DNA of 64,000 bases from Actinomyces israelii DSM 43320 (GTDB taxonomy: Bacteria > Actinomycetota > Actinomycetes > Actinomycetales > Actinomycetaceae): assembly GCF_000711965.1 (NCBI RefSeq), contig NZ_JONS01000003.1, forward strand, positions 107,235 through 171,234, written 5' to 3'. Below are positions 16,865 to 24,675 of the stretch, in pieces. Position 1 is the stretch's first letter; every line of letters begins with the position of its first letter. The translations under genes were made by a program, and so were the position numbers. Under the pieces are notes generated by a model, which was given only the letters and a program-made list of their open reading frames with translations, was not told the origin of the DNA and did not search any database.

Positions 16865-18091
16865 GTGACTACCACCACAACGCTCGTCCACCGCGTCTAC
16901 AACGGGCCGCTGGAATGGTGGCGTGACGGCCTCGTCTACGAGATCGGTTCCGCCCAGGTCGGCGCCGCCGACCTCGACGCGGCTCACGGCATCCTGGACC
17001 ACGTCGCCTCGCTCGGCTTCAATGTCGTGCTCGTGCGCCCCTCGCGGGTGCCCACCGACGGCGACCTGTCGTCCTTCCGCTCCTTCGCAGGCCGGGCCCA
17101 CGAGCTCGGCCTGCGCGTCATCGCCAGGATCTCGGGGGCGCTGGGGCCCGTGACCGGTGCGCACGCCCGCGACGCGAACCCGATCTTCATCGACCAGGAG
17201 AGCGGCGAGGAAAAGCTCCTGCAGCGCGCTGCCGCCTTCCTCGCCGAGGGCGCCGACGGCGTCGACCTGGGCACGATCGTCCCGCCCCAGGTCAGCGCCG
17301 AGACCGACCTGGACCTGCTCAGCGAGCACCTCACCCTTCTGCAGGCCCTCGTGGCCGAGCACGTCGATGACGGCCTCATCGGGGCCGACGTCTCCGCGGA
17401 CTATCCCGACGCGCTGCGCCACCACCTGCAGGACGACTGGCTGCACCACCTGCGCGACGACGCGCTCATGCTCACCCGGTGGGAGGCGGACTCCCTGACC
17501 CGGCACATCACGCACTCCCTGGACGAGCACGATCGCTTCGGGGCCCCGCCCGTGTGGCGGTACCTGCCCAGCTACCGGCTCGTCAGGTCCACCGACCCCG
17601 GCGACGGGTACTGCTGGTTCGAGACCAGCGACGAGGAGCGCGGGCGCCGGTCGCTGGCGCTGCAGGCGCTCGTGCTCGCCCTGCCGGGGGCGGTCTACCT
17701 GCGCCAGGGCGACGAGATCAGCCTGCCGGACAAGGACAAGCCGAGCTCGACGCAGGAGCTGGCCAGGCTCATCAACGAGCGCTCGGGCGACCAGGGCGAC
17801 CAGTTCGGGTCCCCCCTGTCCACCGTGCGGCACGCCACCTACGTGAGGCAGGAGCACGCGCTGGCCACCGGCCCCTTCGCCTTCGTCGTGGGGCTCGACT
17901 GGTGCCCGGCGGATGTCCTGACCTTCCTGAACCGCGACATCCTGGTGCTGGTCAACACCTCCGACCGGGGCGTCGCGCTGCCCGAGCAGGCCCAGGTGCT
18001 GCTCGCCTCGGCGGCACTGGTCCAGGAGGACCGGCGCCTGCTGGTGCCGCCCACGACGACGGTCTGGCTCCAGGCCTCCACCGTCGCCTGA
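16865..18091 (+). CDS. GH13-fold protein without catalytic residues (pseudoenzyme)
   Basis: 408 aa from GTG 16865 with GGAGGAAGGGAG upstream. The alpha-amylase/alpha-glucosidase fold is clear: WWRDGLVYEIGSAQVG and ILDHVASLGFNVVLVRPS at the start, LGLRVIARISG, FLAEGADGVDLG, LPGAVYLRQGDEISLPD and a beta-rich C-terminus (DILVLVNTSDRGVALP). At 408 aa it is 100-150 aa shorter than GH13 glucosidases. The four conserved regions are lost: the DxVxNH motif is absent, the nucleophile region GxRxD reads GVDLG, the acid/base region GE reads LIGADV, and the NHD motif is missing. Flanking sequences are well kept, so this looks selected rather than decaying. It sits directly upstream of malEFG; binding or sensing of maltodextrin is inference. 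Confidence 0.78.
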   Translation: MTTTTTLVHRVYNGPLEWWRDGLVYEIGSAQVGAADLDAAHGILDHVASLGFNVVLVRPSRVPTDGDLSSFRSFAGRAHELGLRVIARISGALGPVTGAHARDANPIFIDQESGEEKLLQRAAAFLAEGADGVDLGTIVPPQVSAETDLDLLSEHLTLLQALVAEHVDDGLIGADVSADYPDALRHHLQDDWLHHLRDDALMLTRWEADSLTRHITHSLDEHDRFGAPPVWRYLPSYRLVRSTDPGDGYCWFETSDEERGRRSLALQALVLALPGAVYLRQGDEISLPDKDKPSSTQELARLINERSGDQGDQFGSPLSTVRHATYVRQEHALATGPFAFVVGLDWCPADVLTFLNRDILVLVNTSDRGVALPEQAQVLLASAALVQEDRRLLVPPTTTVWLQASTVA

Positions 18092-18186
18092 GGCGGCCGC
18101 CGGCTGCGAGTGCCGAGCGCCTTCCGCGGCCGCCCCGCCCCGAAGGCCGGCAGAACAGATCATGTTTGCGTAAGATCTGCCAGATT

Positions 18187-18216
18187 CTTGCAAATCTTGC
18201 ACGCTCGCGTTACATT
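18187..18216 (+). promoter_or_regulatory. mal operon promoter with CTTGCA operator repeats
   Basis: TTGCAA (18188-18193), a 17-nt spacer and TACATT (18211-18216) form a good promoter. Two direct CTTGCA repeats (18187-18192 and 18196-18201) overlap the -35, and a further TTTGCGTAA lies just upstream (about 18165-18173). CTTGCA-type repeats are known in Streptomyces maltose and amylase promoters as targets of the LacI-family MalR; here the regulator at 22403 is the likely partner. Confidence 0.6.
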
Positions 18217-18266
18217 GTGTGTGCTCGCCTACCCGCCCTCCCTTTCAGATTCGAAGGAGAATCACG

Positions 18267-19517
18267 GTGACCCTCAATCGCCGGTCGTTCCTGTCCATGA
18301 CCGCCATCGCCACTACTCTCGCCGCAGCAGCAGCCTGCGGCTCCAGTGACTCCAGCGACTCCAGTGGTACCGTCGCCGCCGACACCACCGCTGACCTGGT
18401 CATCTGGGCCGACGAGAAGAAGGCCCCCTCGGTCGAGGAGTTCGCCACCCAGTGGGCGGACCAGCAGGGCGGATTGACGGTCGCCGTGCAGGTGGTCGCC
18501 GACGACCTCGAGACCAACTTCATCACGGCCGACAGCGCGGGCAACGGCCCCGACATCGTCATCGGCGCCCACGACTGGATCGGCAAGCTCGTCCAGAACA
18601 ACGCCATCGCCCCGGTCGTGCTCTCCGAGAAGGCGCAGGCCAACTACTCGGACATGGCGCTGAAGGCCGTGACCTACAACGACCAGATCTACGGCGCCCC
18701 GTACTCCGTCGAGGCGCTGGCCCTCTACGTGAACAAGGGGCTGACCAGCAAGACCGCGCCGGCCACGGTCGAGGAGCTGGTCGAGGCGGGCAGGGCCGCC
18801 GGCACCGATGAGGTCCTCGCGCTGCCCGTCGGCGACGAGGGCAACGGCTACTTCATGCAGCCCTTCTACTCATCCGCGGGCGGATACCTGTTCGGAACCT
18901 ACTCCGACGGCACGTACGACACCGAGGATCTGGGGATCGGCGCCGAGGGCTCGGTGACCGCCGGCACCAAGATGGCCGCTCTTGCGCGCGAGGGCGTCCT
19001 CAAGACCTCCATCAGCACCGACAACGCCACCGACCTGTTCACCACCGGGAGGACCCCCTACCTCATCTCCGGCCCATGGTCCCTGTCCGGTGTCAAGGAA
19101 GCGGGCATCGACTACGCCATCGCGAAGATCCCTGGATTCGAGGGGATGAACGAGGCCGTGCCCTTCGCGGGCGTGAATGTCTTCTACGTGGCCCAGAACG
19201 GCAGCAACCGCTCGATCGCCGAGAGCTTCATCGCCGATGTCGCCAAGGACTCCACAGTCGCCGAGGCCATGTTCGCCAAGAACGAGCTCCCGCCGGCCCA
19301 GGAGGACCTGGCGGAGAAGCTCAAGTCGTCCAACCCCGACATGGTGACCTTCTTCGACATCGCCAGCAGCGCGCCCCCCATGCCCTCCATCCCCGAGATG
19401 GCCGAGATCTGGACGCCTCTGGGACGGGCGGAGGCCAACATCATCAATGGCAAGAACGACCCGGAGTCCGCGATGGAGGACGCCGGCGCATCCATCAAGT
19501 CCGCACTCGCCATCTGA
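18267..19517 (+). CDS. malE: Maltose/maltodextrin ABC transporter binding lipoprotein
   Basis: 416 aa from GTG 18267 (GAAGGAGAATCACG upstream). The signal peptide has a twin-arginine motif NRRSFLSM, a hydrophobic core and a lipidation Cys in LAAAAACGSS, so it is a Tat-exported lipoprotein. After the Cys come SSDSSDSSG repeats as a linker. The mature part is a family-1 solute-binding protein: DLVIWADEKKAPSVEEFA, GNGPDIVIGAHDWIGKL, APYSVEALALYVNKGL, TTGRTPYLISGPWSL, VPFAGVNVFYVAQ, ending ESAMEDAGASIKSALAI. These match MalE-type proteins. It is the first gene after a strong promoter, followed by malF and malG. Maltose or maltodextrin is the likely ligand. Confidence 0.88.
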   Translation: MTLNRRSFLSMTAIATTLAAAAACGSSDSSDSSGTVAADTTADLVIWADEKKAPSVEEFATQWADQQGGLTVAVQVVADDLETNFITADSAGNGPDIVIGAHDWIGKLVQNNAIAPVVLSEKAQANYSDMALKAVTYNDQIYGAPYSVEALALYVNKGLTSKTAPATVEELVEAGRAAGTDEVLALPVGDEGNGYFMQPFYSSAGGYLFGTYSDGTYDTEDLGIGAEGSVTAGTKMAALAREGVLKTSISTDNATDLFTTGRTPYLISGPWSLSGVKEAGIDYAIAKIPGFEGMNEAVPFAGVNVFYVAQNGSNRSIAESFIADVAKDSTVAEAMFAKNELPPAQEDLAEKLKSSNPDMVTFFDIASSAPPMPSIPEMAEIWTPLGRAEANIINGKNDPESAMEDAGASIKSALAI

Positions 19518-19565
19518 TCCGAATCCCCGAACCCAGTCTGCCGTCCGAAAGGTTTATCCCAGACA

Positions 19566-21161
19566 ATGATGTCAACCGCCCCCGAGAACGCACGTCTTAC
19601 GAAGCAGGAGAAGACCACCACGATCACCTCGGTGCTCATCCGCGTCCTGGCGCTCGGCGCCACCCTGGCCCTGGCCGCCTATCTCGTACCGCTCCTCGTG
19701 CACTACAGGATGTGGGTGTGGCTGGTCATCGTCGGCGCGGCCACCGCGGCCATGTTCCTGCTGTACTCGACCAAGCGCTTCGTCCCCGGAAAGTACCTCT
19801 TCCCCGGAACGTTCTTCCTGGCCGTCTTCCTCATCGTCCCCATCGTCCTGACCGTTCAGATCTCCTTCACGAACTACGGCGACTCCAACCGCGGCACCAG
19901 GACGAAGGACGAGGCGATCTCGGCCATTATCGCCAACTCCGTCACGAGGGTGCCCGACACCCCGATCTACGACCTGCGCGTGGGCACCACCGGCAGCGCC
20001 GCCGACGGCCCCTTCACCCTGTTCCTGGTGGACCCCGGCACCGGCAAGGCCTACACGGCCACGGCCGGGTCGTCGCTCACGCCCGCGGAACCCGGCGCCG
20101 TCACCCTGGAGGGCGGCAAGATCACCGCCGCCGAGGGGTACACGCTGCTGAGCCCCAGGGAGGTCAACGCCGCCTCGGCCAGGATCAACGACCTCGACGT
20201 GCCCATCGACGACGGGCGCTTCCTCCAGGTCAAGGGCTTCAACCAGGCGGTGGTGGCGACCGCCTCGATGGTCTACGACGAGGCCAGCGACTCCTTCACC
20301 AACACGATCACGGGCAAGACGTACACCGTGCAGAAGATCGGCACGTCGGAGTTCTACGCCAGGGACGACGGCAAGGCCCTCGACCAGTCGTGGCAGCAGA
20401 ACGTCGGCTTCGCCAACTACGTCAGGCTCTTCACCAACTCATCCATCCTCAACCAGTTCGGTCAGGCCTTCGTGTGGACGCTCGTCTTCGCATTCGGCTC
20501 GGTGCTGCTCACCTTCATCGTCGGCTTCTTCCTGGCGCTGGTCCTCAATGACGACCGCATCCGCGGCAAGAAGCTCTACCGGTCCTTCCTGCTCCTGCCG
20601 TACGCCATCCCCGGTTTCGTCTCCCTGCTGGTATGGGCCAATTTCTACAACAAGGACTTCGGACTGATCAATGAGCTGCTGCGCCTGAACATCGACTGGC
20701 TCGGAGACCCCACCATGGCCAAGGCAGCCGTCCTGCTGACCAACCTGTGGATGGGCTTCCCCTACATGTTCATCGTGTGCACCGGAGCCCTCCAGTCGAT
20801 CCCGGCCGACGTCAAGGAGGCCGCCAAGGTGGACGGGGCGACGGGGATCCAGGCGACCCTGCGCATCACCGCGCCCCTGCTCCTCGTCGCGGTGGCCCCG
20901 CTGCTGGTGAGCTCCTTCGCCTTCAACTTCAACAACTTCAACGCGATCGAGCTGCTCACCGGCGGCGGCCCCTTCGAGACGGCCGGCGACGTCAGGGGCG
21001 GAACGGACATCCTCATCTCGATGATCTACCGGATGGCCTTCGGCGGCGCCAGGGCCGACTACGGCTTCGCCTCCGCCGTCTCGGTGGTGCTGTTCATCAT
21101 CACCGGAGTCCTGGCCGCTCTGCAGTTCCGCGCCACCAAGGCGCTCGAAGACGTCAACTGA
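19566..21161 (+). CDS. malF: Maltose ABC transporter permease MalF, with a large periplasmic loop
   Basis: 531 aa. ATG at 19566 and 19569 are both possible. Three N-terminal helices (about 20-100) are followed by a soluble insert of about 170 residues (NYGDSNRGTRTKDE to about DQSWQQNVGF), equivalent to the MalF P2 domain that docks MalE. Then comes the core permease domain with NQFGQAFVWTLVFAFGSVLL and the EAA coupling motif EAAKVDGATGIQATLRITAPL that contacts the ATPase. The P2 loop is diagnostic for MalF as opposed to general sugar permeases. No malK lies in the window, so an ATPase from elsewhere must serve it. Confidence 0.92.
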   Translation: MMSTAPENARLTKQEKTTTITSVLIRVLALGATLALAAYLVPLLVHYRMWVWLVIVGAATAAMFLLYSTKRFVPGKYLFPGTFFLAVFLIVPIVLTVQISFTNYGDSNRGTRTKDEAISAIIANSVTRVPDTPIYDLRVGTTGSAADGPFTLFLVDPGTGKAYTATAGSSLTPAEPGAVTLEGGKITAAEGYTLLSPREVNAASARINDLDVPIDDGRFLQVKGFNQAVVATASMVYDEASDSFTNTITGKTYTVQKIGTSEFYARDDGKALDQSWQQNVGFANYVRLFTNSSILNQFGQAFVWTLVFAFGSVLLTFIVGFFLALVLNDDRIRGKKLYRSFLLLPYAIPGFVSLLVWANFYNKDFGLINELLRLNIDWLGDPTMAKAAVLLTNLWMGFPYMFIVCTGALQSIPADVKEAAKVDGATGIQATLRITAPLLLVAVAPLLVSSFAFNFNNFNAIELLTGGGPFETAGDVRGGTDILISMIYRMAFGGARADYGFASAVSVVLFIITGVLAALQFRATKALEDVN

Positions 21162-21179
21162 GTGTGAGAAGAAAGAATC

Positions 21180-22124
21180 ATGACGACTACCAAGCAGCCC
21201 GAGACCACCGCCCCCCCCCAGGAGAGGCGGGGCGCCCCCAGTGGCGACGCCGAGACGAATCGCATGTCCTTCGGCCACTGGTGCCGAGACATCGGCTGGC
21301 GACACCTCGTCGGCGTCCTCGCGCTCATCTTCGCCGCCATCCCCGTGCTCTACATCCTCTCGGCCTCGCTCAACCCCCAGGGAACGCTGAGCAGCACCAC
21401 GCTCCTGCCCACCAACGGAATCAGTCTCGTCAACTACAAGTCCCTCCTGTCCGGGGAGCGGGGCCCGTTCCTGCGCTGGTACCTCAACACGCTGATCGTG
21501 TGCGCCGTGGTCGGCGCCGCCCAGGTCTTCCTGTCGCTGCTGGCCGCCTACGTGTTCTCCCGGTTCCGTTTCAAGGGGCGCCGCGGCGGGCTCCTGGCTC
21601 TCCTGCTGATCATGATGTTCCCCGCCACGCTGTCCATCATCGCGATCTACTCCATGATGAGCGATCTGGGCAAGGTCATCCCCTTCCTCGGTCTCAGCAC
21701 CCTGAGCGGGTACTGCCTCGCGCTCATGGGCGGGGCGCTGGGACAGGTCTGGCTCATCAAGGGGACATTCGACACGATCCCCAAGGAGCTCGACGAGGCC
21801 GCCATCATCGACGGCTGCACCCACTGGCAGGTGTTCCGCATCATCCTGCTGCCCACGCTCAAGCCGATCATCGCCACGACCTTCCTCCTGGCATTCGTCG
21901 GAGTGATCTCCGAGTTCATCCTGGGGTCGATCTTCCTGACCGACAACTCCACGAAGACCCTGGCGGTGGGCCTGCGGGCCATGGTCGCCGGCAACAACAA
22001 CTCCACCAACCTCGGCGTCTTCGCCGCCGGCGCCGTCCTGACGATGGCTCCCGTCATCGCGCTCTTCCAGTTCTTGCAGCGCTACATCGTCGGCGGCTCG
22101 ATCGCCGGCGCGGTCAAGGGCTGA
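21180..22124 (+). CDS. malG: Maltose ABC transporter permease MalG
   Basis: 314 aa, 18 nt after malF. Six helices; the EAA loop reads ELDEAAIIDGCTHWQVFRII. The C-terminus LQRYIVGGSIAGAVKG is the typical MalG ending, which in E. coli contacts MalK. The N-terminus has an extra hydrophilic stretch of about 40 residues (Pro/Gln/Arg-rich). It pairs with MalF. A strong hairpin follows 3 nt after the stop (22127-22195) and probably ends the operon. Confidence 0.92.
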   Translation: MTTTKQPETTAPPQERRGAPSGDAETNRMSFGHWCRDIGWRHLVGVLALIFAAIPVLYILSASLNPQGTLSSTTLLPTNGISLVNYKSLLSGERGPFLRWYLNTLIVCAVVGAAQVFLSLLAAYVFSRFRFKGRRGGLLALLLIMMFPATLSIIAIYSMMSDLGKVIPFLGLSTLSGYCLALMGGALGQVWLIKGTFDTIPKELDEAAIIDGCTHWQVFRIILLPTLKPIIATTFLLAFVGVISEFILGSIFLTDNSTKTLAVGLRAMVAGNNNSTNLGVFAAGAVLTMAPVIALFQFLQRYIVGGSIAGAVKG

Positions 22125-22126
22125 CC

Positions 22127-22195
22127 CGCCCGGCCGTCGTCCCGGCGAGACGCCCGGCCGTCGTCCCGGCGAGACGCCGGGACGACGGCCGGGCG
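22127..22195 (+). terminator. Tandem-plus-inverted repeat behind malG (terminator-like)
   Basis: A 24-bp unit (22127-22150) is repeated exactly (22151-22174) and then followed by the inverted copy of its first 21 bases (22175-22195). The second unit and the inverted copy form a perfect 21-bp stem with an AGA loop; the first unit can compete for the same pairing. There is no U-tract. It could stop transcription, protect the malEFG 3' end or be a dispersed repeat element. Confidence 0.6.
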
Positions 22196-22222
22196 CAGCA
22201 CTGTTGAAACGGTGCACTCATT

Positions 22223-22249
22223 GTGCAGGCCCCGTCCCGGGGCCTGCAC
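22223..22249 (+). promoter_or_regulatory. 11-bp stem hairpin upstream of the LacI-type gene
   Basis: GTGCAGGCCCC (22223-22233), loop GTCCC, GGGGCCTGCAC (22239-22249). It lies in the 278-bp gap between malG and the regulator gene, together with TTGAAACGGTGCAC (22204-22217), which could be an operator half. The remaining 150 bp before the regulator show only TAGGAG as ribosome site. Confidence 0.45.
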
Positions 22250-22402
22250 CGCGGCGCGTCCGCATCGTGGACACCGCGGGCGGGAACGAGCGGGAAGGAA
22301 CCGCGCAAGCCGAAGGCCGGAGGTGCCGGATCCGATACCATCCCACTCGTCCGTACCGGGACTGGACGCGCGGGTGCGTGCCGCCCGGATCGACATTAGG
22401 AG

Positions 22403-23437
22403 ATGACCACCGTGCACCAGCGCCTCACCCTTGCCGACATCGCAGAGCAGGCAGGGGTCTCCACTGCGACGGTCTCCCGGGTCCTCAACGGGAAGTCGAA
22501 TGTCGCCGAGGTCACCCGCAGGCAGGTCCTGGTCGCTCTCGACCTGCTCGGCTACGAACGCCCCGAGGCCCTGCGGCAGAGCTCCCGGGGACTGGTCGGC
22601 CTGGTCGTCCCCGAGCTCAGCAACCCGATCTTCCCGGCCTACGCCCAGGAGATCGAGCAGCTCCTCGCCTCCAGCGGCCACACCCCCCTGCTGTGCACCC
22701 AGACCCCCGGCGGCACCAGCGAGGACGAGTACATCGAGATGCTCGTGGACCGGGGTGTGGCCGGCATCATCTTCGTCTCCGGCCGCCACTCCGACACCAG
22801 CGGCGACGTGACCCGCTACCAGCGCCTGCGCGACCGCGGCGTGCCCCTGGTGACCATCAACGGAAACGCCCCGACCATCAGGGCCCCCGGCTTCACCACC
22901 GACGACCGCACCGCCGCCCGGATCGCGGTGGACCACCTGGTCAGCCTGGGGCACCGCCGCATCGGGCTGGCCACCGGCCCGCTGCGCATGGTCCCCGCCC
23001 AGCGCAAGCGCGCCGGCTACGAGGACGCCCTGCGCGCTGCACTGCCCGACCAGCCGCTGCGGATCGTCGAGACGCTCTACTCCTACGAGGGCGGCACCGC
23101 CGCCGCGGGCAGCCTGATCGACCAGGACTGCACGGGCATCATCTGCGGCTCCGACATCATGGCCCTGGGCATCATCGCGGGCGCCCGCAGCCGCGGGCTG
23201 TCCGTGCCCCACGACCTGTCCGTCATCGGCTACGACGACTCGGCGCTCATCCCCATGACCGCCCCTCCCCTGACGACCGTGTGCCAGCCCGTGGCCGCGA
23301 TCTGCCGCGCGGCCGTCACCACGCTCATGTCCATCATCGTGGGCCAGGAGGTCCCCGGCACCGAGATGCTCTTCGCCCCCGACCTCATTGTGCGCGGCTC
23401 GACGGCGCCGGCTCCCCGCACGGCGGAGGCCGGCTGA
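22403..23437 (+). CDS. malR: LacI-family regulator of the maltose locus
   Basis: 344 aa from ATG 22403 (TAGGAG upstream; GTG 22412 is possible). The N-terminal helix-turn-helix reads LTLADIAEQAGVSTATVSRVLNG, followed by the hinge helix region GYERPEALR. The effector domain (about 65-335) is of the periplasmic-binding type: LVGLVVPELSNPIFPAYAQEIE, GIIFVSGRHSD, RRIGLATGP, DCTGIICGSDIMALGII and VIGYDDSALIPM. It is transcribed with malEFG but separated by the hairpin region. Position and the CTTGCA repeats at the mal promoter suggest repression relieved by maltose or maltodextrin; the gene symbol rests on context. Confidence 0.85.
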   Translation: MTTVHQRLTLADIAEQAGVSTATVSRVLNGKSNVAEVTRRQVLVALDLLGYERPEALRQSSRGLVGLVVPELSNPIFPAYAQEIEQLLASSGHTPLLCTQTPGGTSEDEYIEMLVDRGVAGIIFVSGRHSDTSGDVTRYQRLRDRGVPLVTINGNAPTIRAPGFTTDDRTAARIAVDHLVSLGHRRIGLATGPLRMVPAQRKRAGYEDALRAALPDQPLRIVETLYSYEGGTAAAGSLIDQDCTGIICGSDIMALGIIAGARSRGLSVPHDLSVIGYDDSALIPMTAPPLTTVCQPVAAICRAAVTTLMSIIVGQEVPGTEMLFAPDLIVRGSTAPAPRTAEAG

Positions 23438-23465
23438 CGGCGCCCCCTCCAGCAGGCCGGTGGTG

Positions 23466-24659
23466 TCAGCGCGACCAGGAGCGGGCCAGCCGCGACCCGA
23501 GCTCGGCCAGACGGCTCTTGACGGCCTCCGGCCCGCCCGAGACCCAGTCGGCGGGCGAGCCCCCTCCGGCGTCCTCCAGGGCGTAGGAGCTGACGACGCC
23601 AGCCCCGGCGAGCTCGCCGCGCGGGACCATGGACCGCCCCGCCACGAGCACGGTGGGCAGCGCCAGAGCTCCCGCCGCCGTGCCGACCACGGCGACGACG
23701 CTGTCGGCGAGCACGTCGTAGACCTCCCCCGCGCTCGTGACCACCAGGTCCTGCCCGCTGATGGCGTCGTCCAGGCCCAGCAGGTGCGCCATCGCCCGCG
23801 CTCCCGGCACGGCCCGGGCCCCCAGGGCCCTCAGCACGGCCGCGCCGCCCCCGGCGGCCCCCGTCCCCCAGGACGACACCGACAGCCGCTCGGCGGCGCC
23901 GGCCGCGCCGCCCGCCAGGGCCAGCGCCCCGCGACGCGGAGCGCCAATGAGCTCGATGGCCCGCGAGGCCGCCGTGCACGCCAGGCGGTCGCGCTCCTGC
24001 GCCTCAGCGGGGCTCAGAGCCGTCAGCGTCGTCAGGGCCTGACCCGCCCCCGCCAGCCCGCCCAGGGCGATGTCGTCGGCAAGCGCCAGCAGCACCTCCC
24101 GCTCCTCCAGGAGCGAGCGCGCCGCTGCCGGCCCGCCGAGGCCGTCGAGCAGCCCGCGACCGCCGTCGTGCACCGCCGAGCGCGCCAGGCCGACCACGAG
24201 GGTGTCCCCGGCGCCCGTGAGGGCCAGCGCCTGGGCGAGGGCCTCGCCCAGGCCGTCGGTCGTGCCCTCGCGCGCCTCCCGGGCGGCCAGCTCGGCGTCC
24301 ACGGGCAGGGCCGTCAACCGGGCCGCGTCCAGCAGCCAGGTGCGCCCCGCCCGGCCCCGCGTCCAGGCCGTGGGCGCCCCGCGAAGCTGCAGCAGGTCGA
24401 CCTCGCGGACCTCCCCGAGCGGGCTGTACGCCTGCAGGGCGCGCCGGGCGGAGACGCTCTCGGCCCCGATGGCCTGGGCGGTGCCCGGACCGCCGTCGGG
24501 AATCGGCAGCGCCGTCAGCACGTCGTCGTCGCGCCGCGCCCTCCACCCGGCCGCGAGCGCGGCCGCCACGTCGGCGGCGGCCAGGCCCGCGTGCGGGGCG
24601 ACGACGGGCACGCCGCCCGGCTCGGGGTACATGGCCCCCGTGGCCAGGAGGACCCTCAT
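23466..24659 (-). CDS. Glycerate kinase-family protein with a degenerate active site
   Basis: 397 aa from the ATG at 24659. Glycerate kinase (GlxK/GarK class) phosphorylates D-glycerate. The frame matches the family in AADVAAALAAGWRARRDDDVLTALPIPDGGPGT, then LARSAVHDGGRGLLDGLGG and PAEAQERDRLACTAASRAIELIGAPRRG. But the conserved N-terminal PDSFKGS lysine motif is replaced by ATGAMYPEPGGVPVVAPHAG, DGGEGT reads DGGPGT, and the C-terminal TGEGRLD motif reads TSAGEVYDV. It lies 16 nt after an M20 dipeptidase and is probably co-transcribed with it. It is either a repurposed binding protein or an inactive kinase; catalysis is doubtful. Confidence 0.65.
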   Translation of the reverse strand: MRVLLATGAMYPEPGGVPVVAPHAGLAAADVAAALAAGWRARRDDDVLTALPIPDGGPGTAQAIGAESVSARRALQAYSPLGEVREVDLLQLRGAPTAWTRGRAGRTWLLDAARLTALPVDAELAAREAREGTTDGLGEALAQALALTGAGDTLVVGLARSAVHDGGRGLLDGLGGPAAARSLLEEREVLLALADDIALGGLAGAGQALTTLTALSPAEAQERDRLACTAASRAIELIGAPRRGALALAGGAAGAAERLSVSSWGTGAAGGGAAVLRALGARAVPGARAMAHLLGLDDAISGQDLVVTSAGEVYDVLADSVVAVVGTAAGALALPTVLVAGRSMVPRGELAGAGVVSSYALEDAGGGSPADWVSGGPEAVKSRLAELGSRLARSWSR

Positions 24660-24675
24660 GCGCCTGCCGCCCCGC

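Noticed and set aside
22127..22195. Repeat cluster considered as a CRISPR array
   Set aside because: Only two direct units without spacers, followed by an inverted copy; no cas genes.
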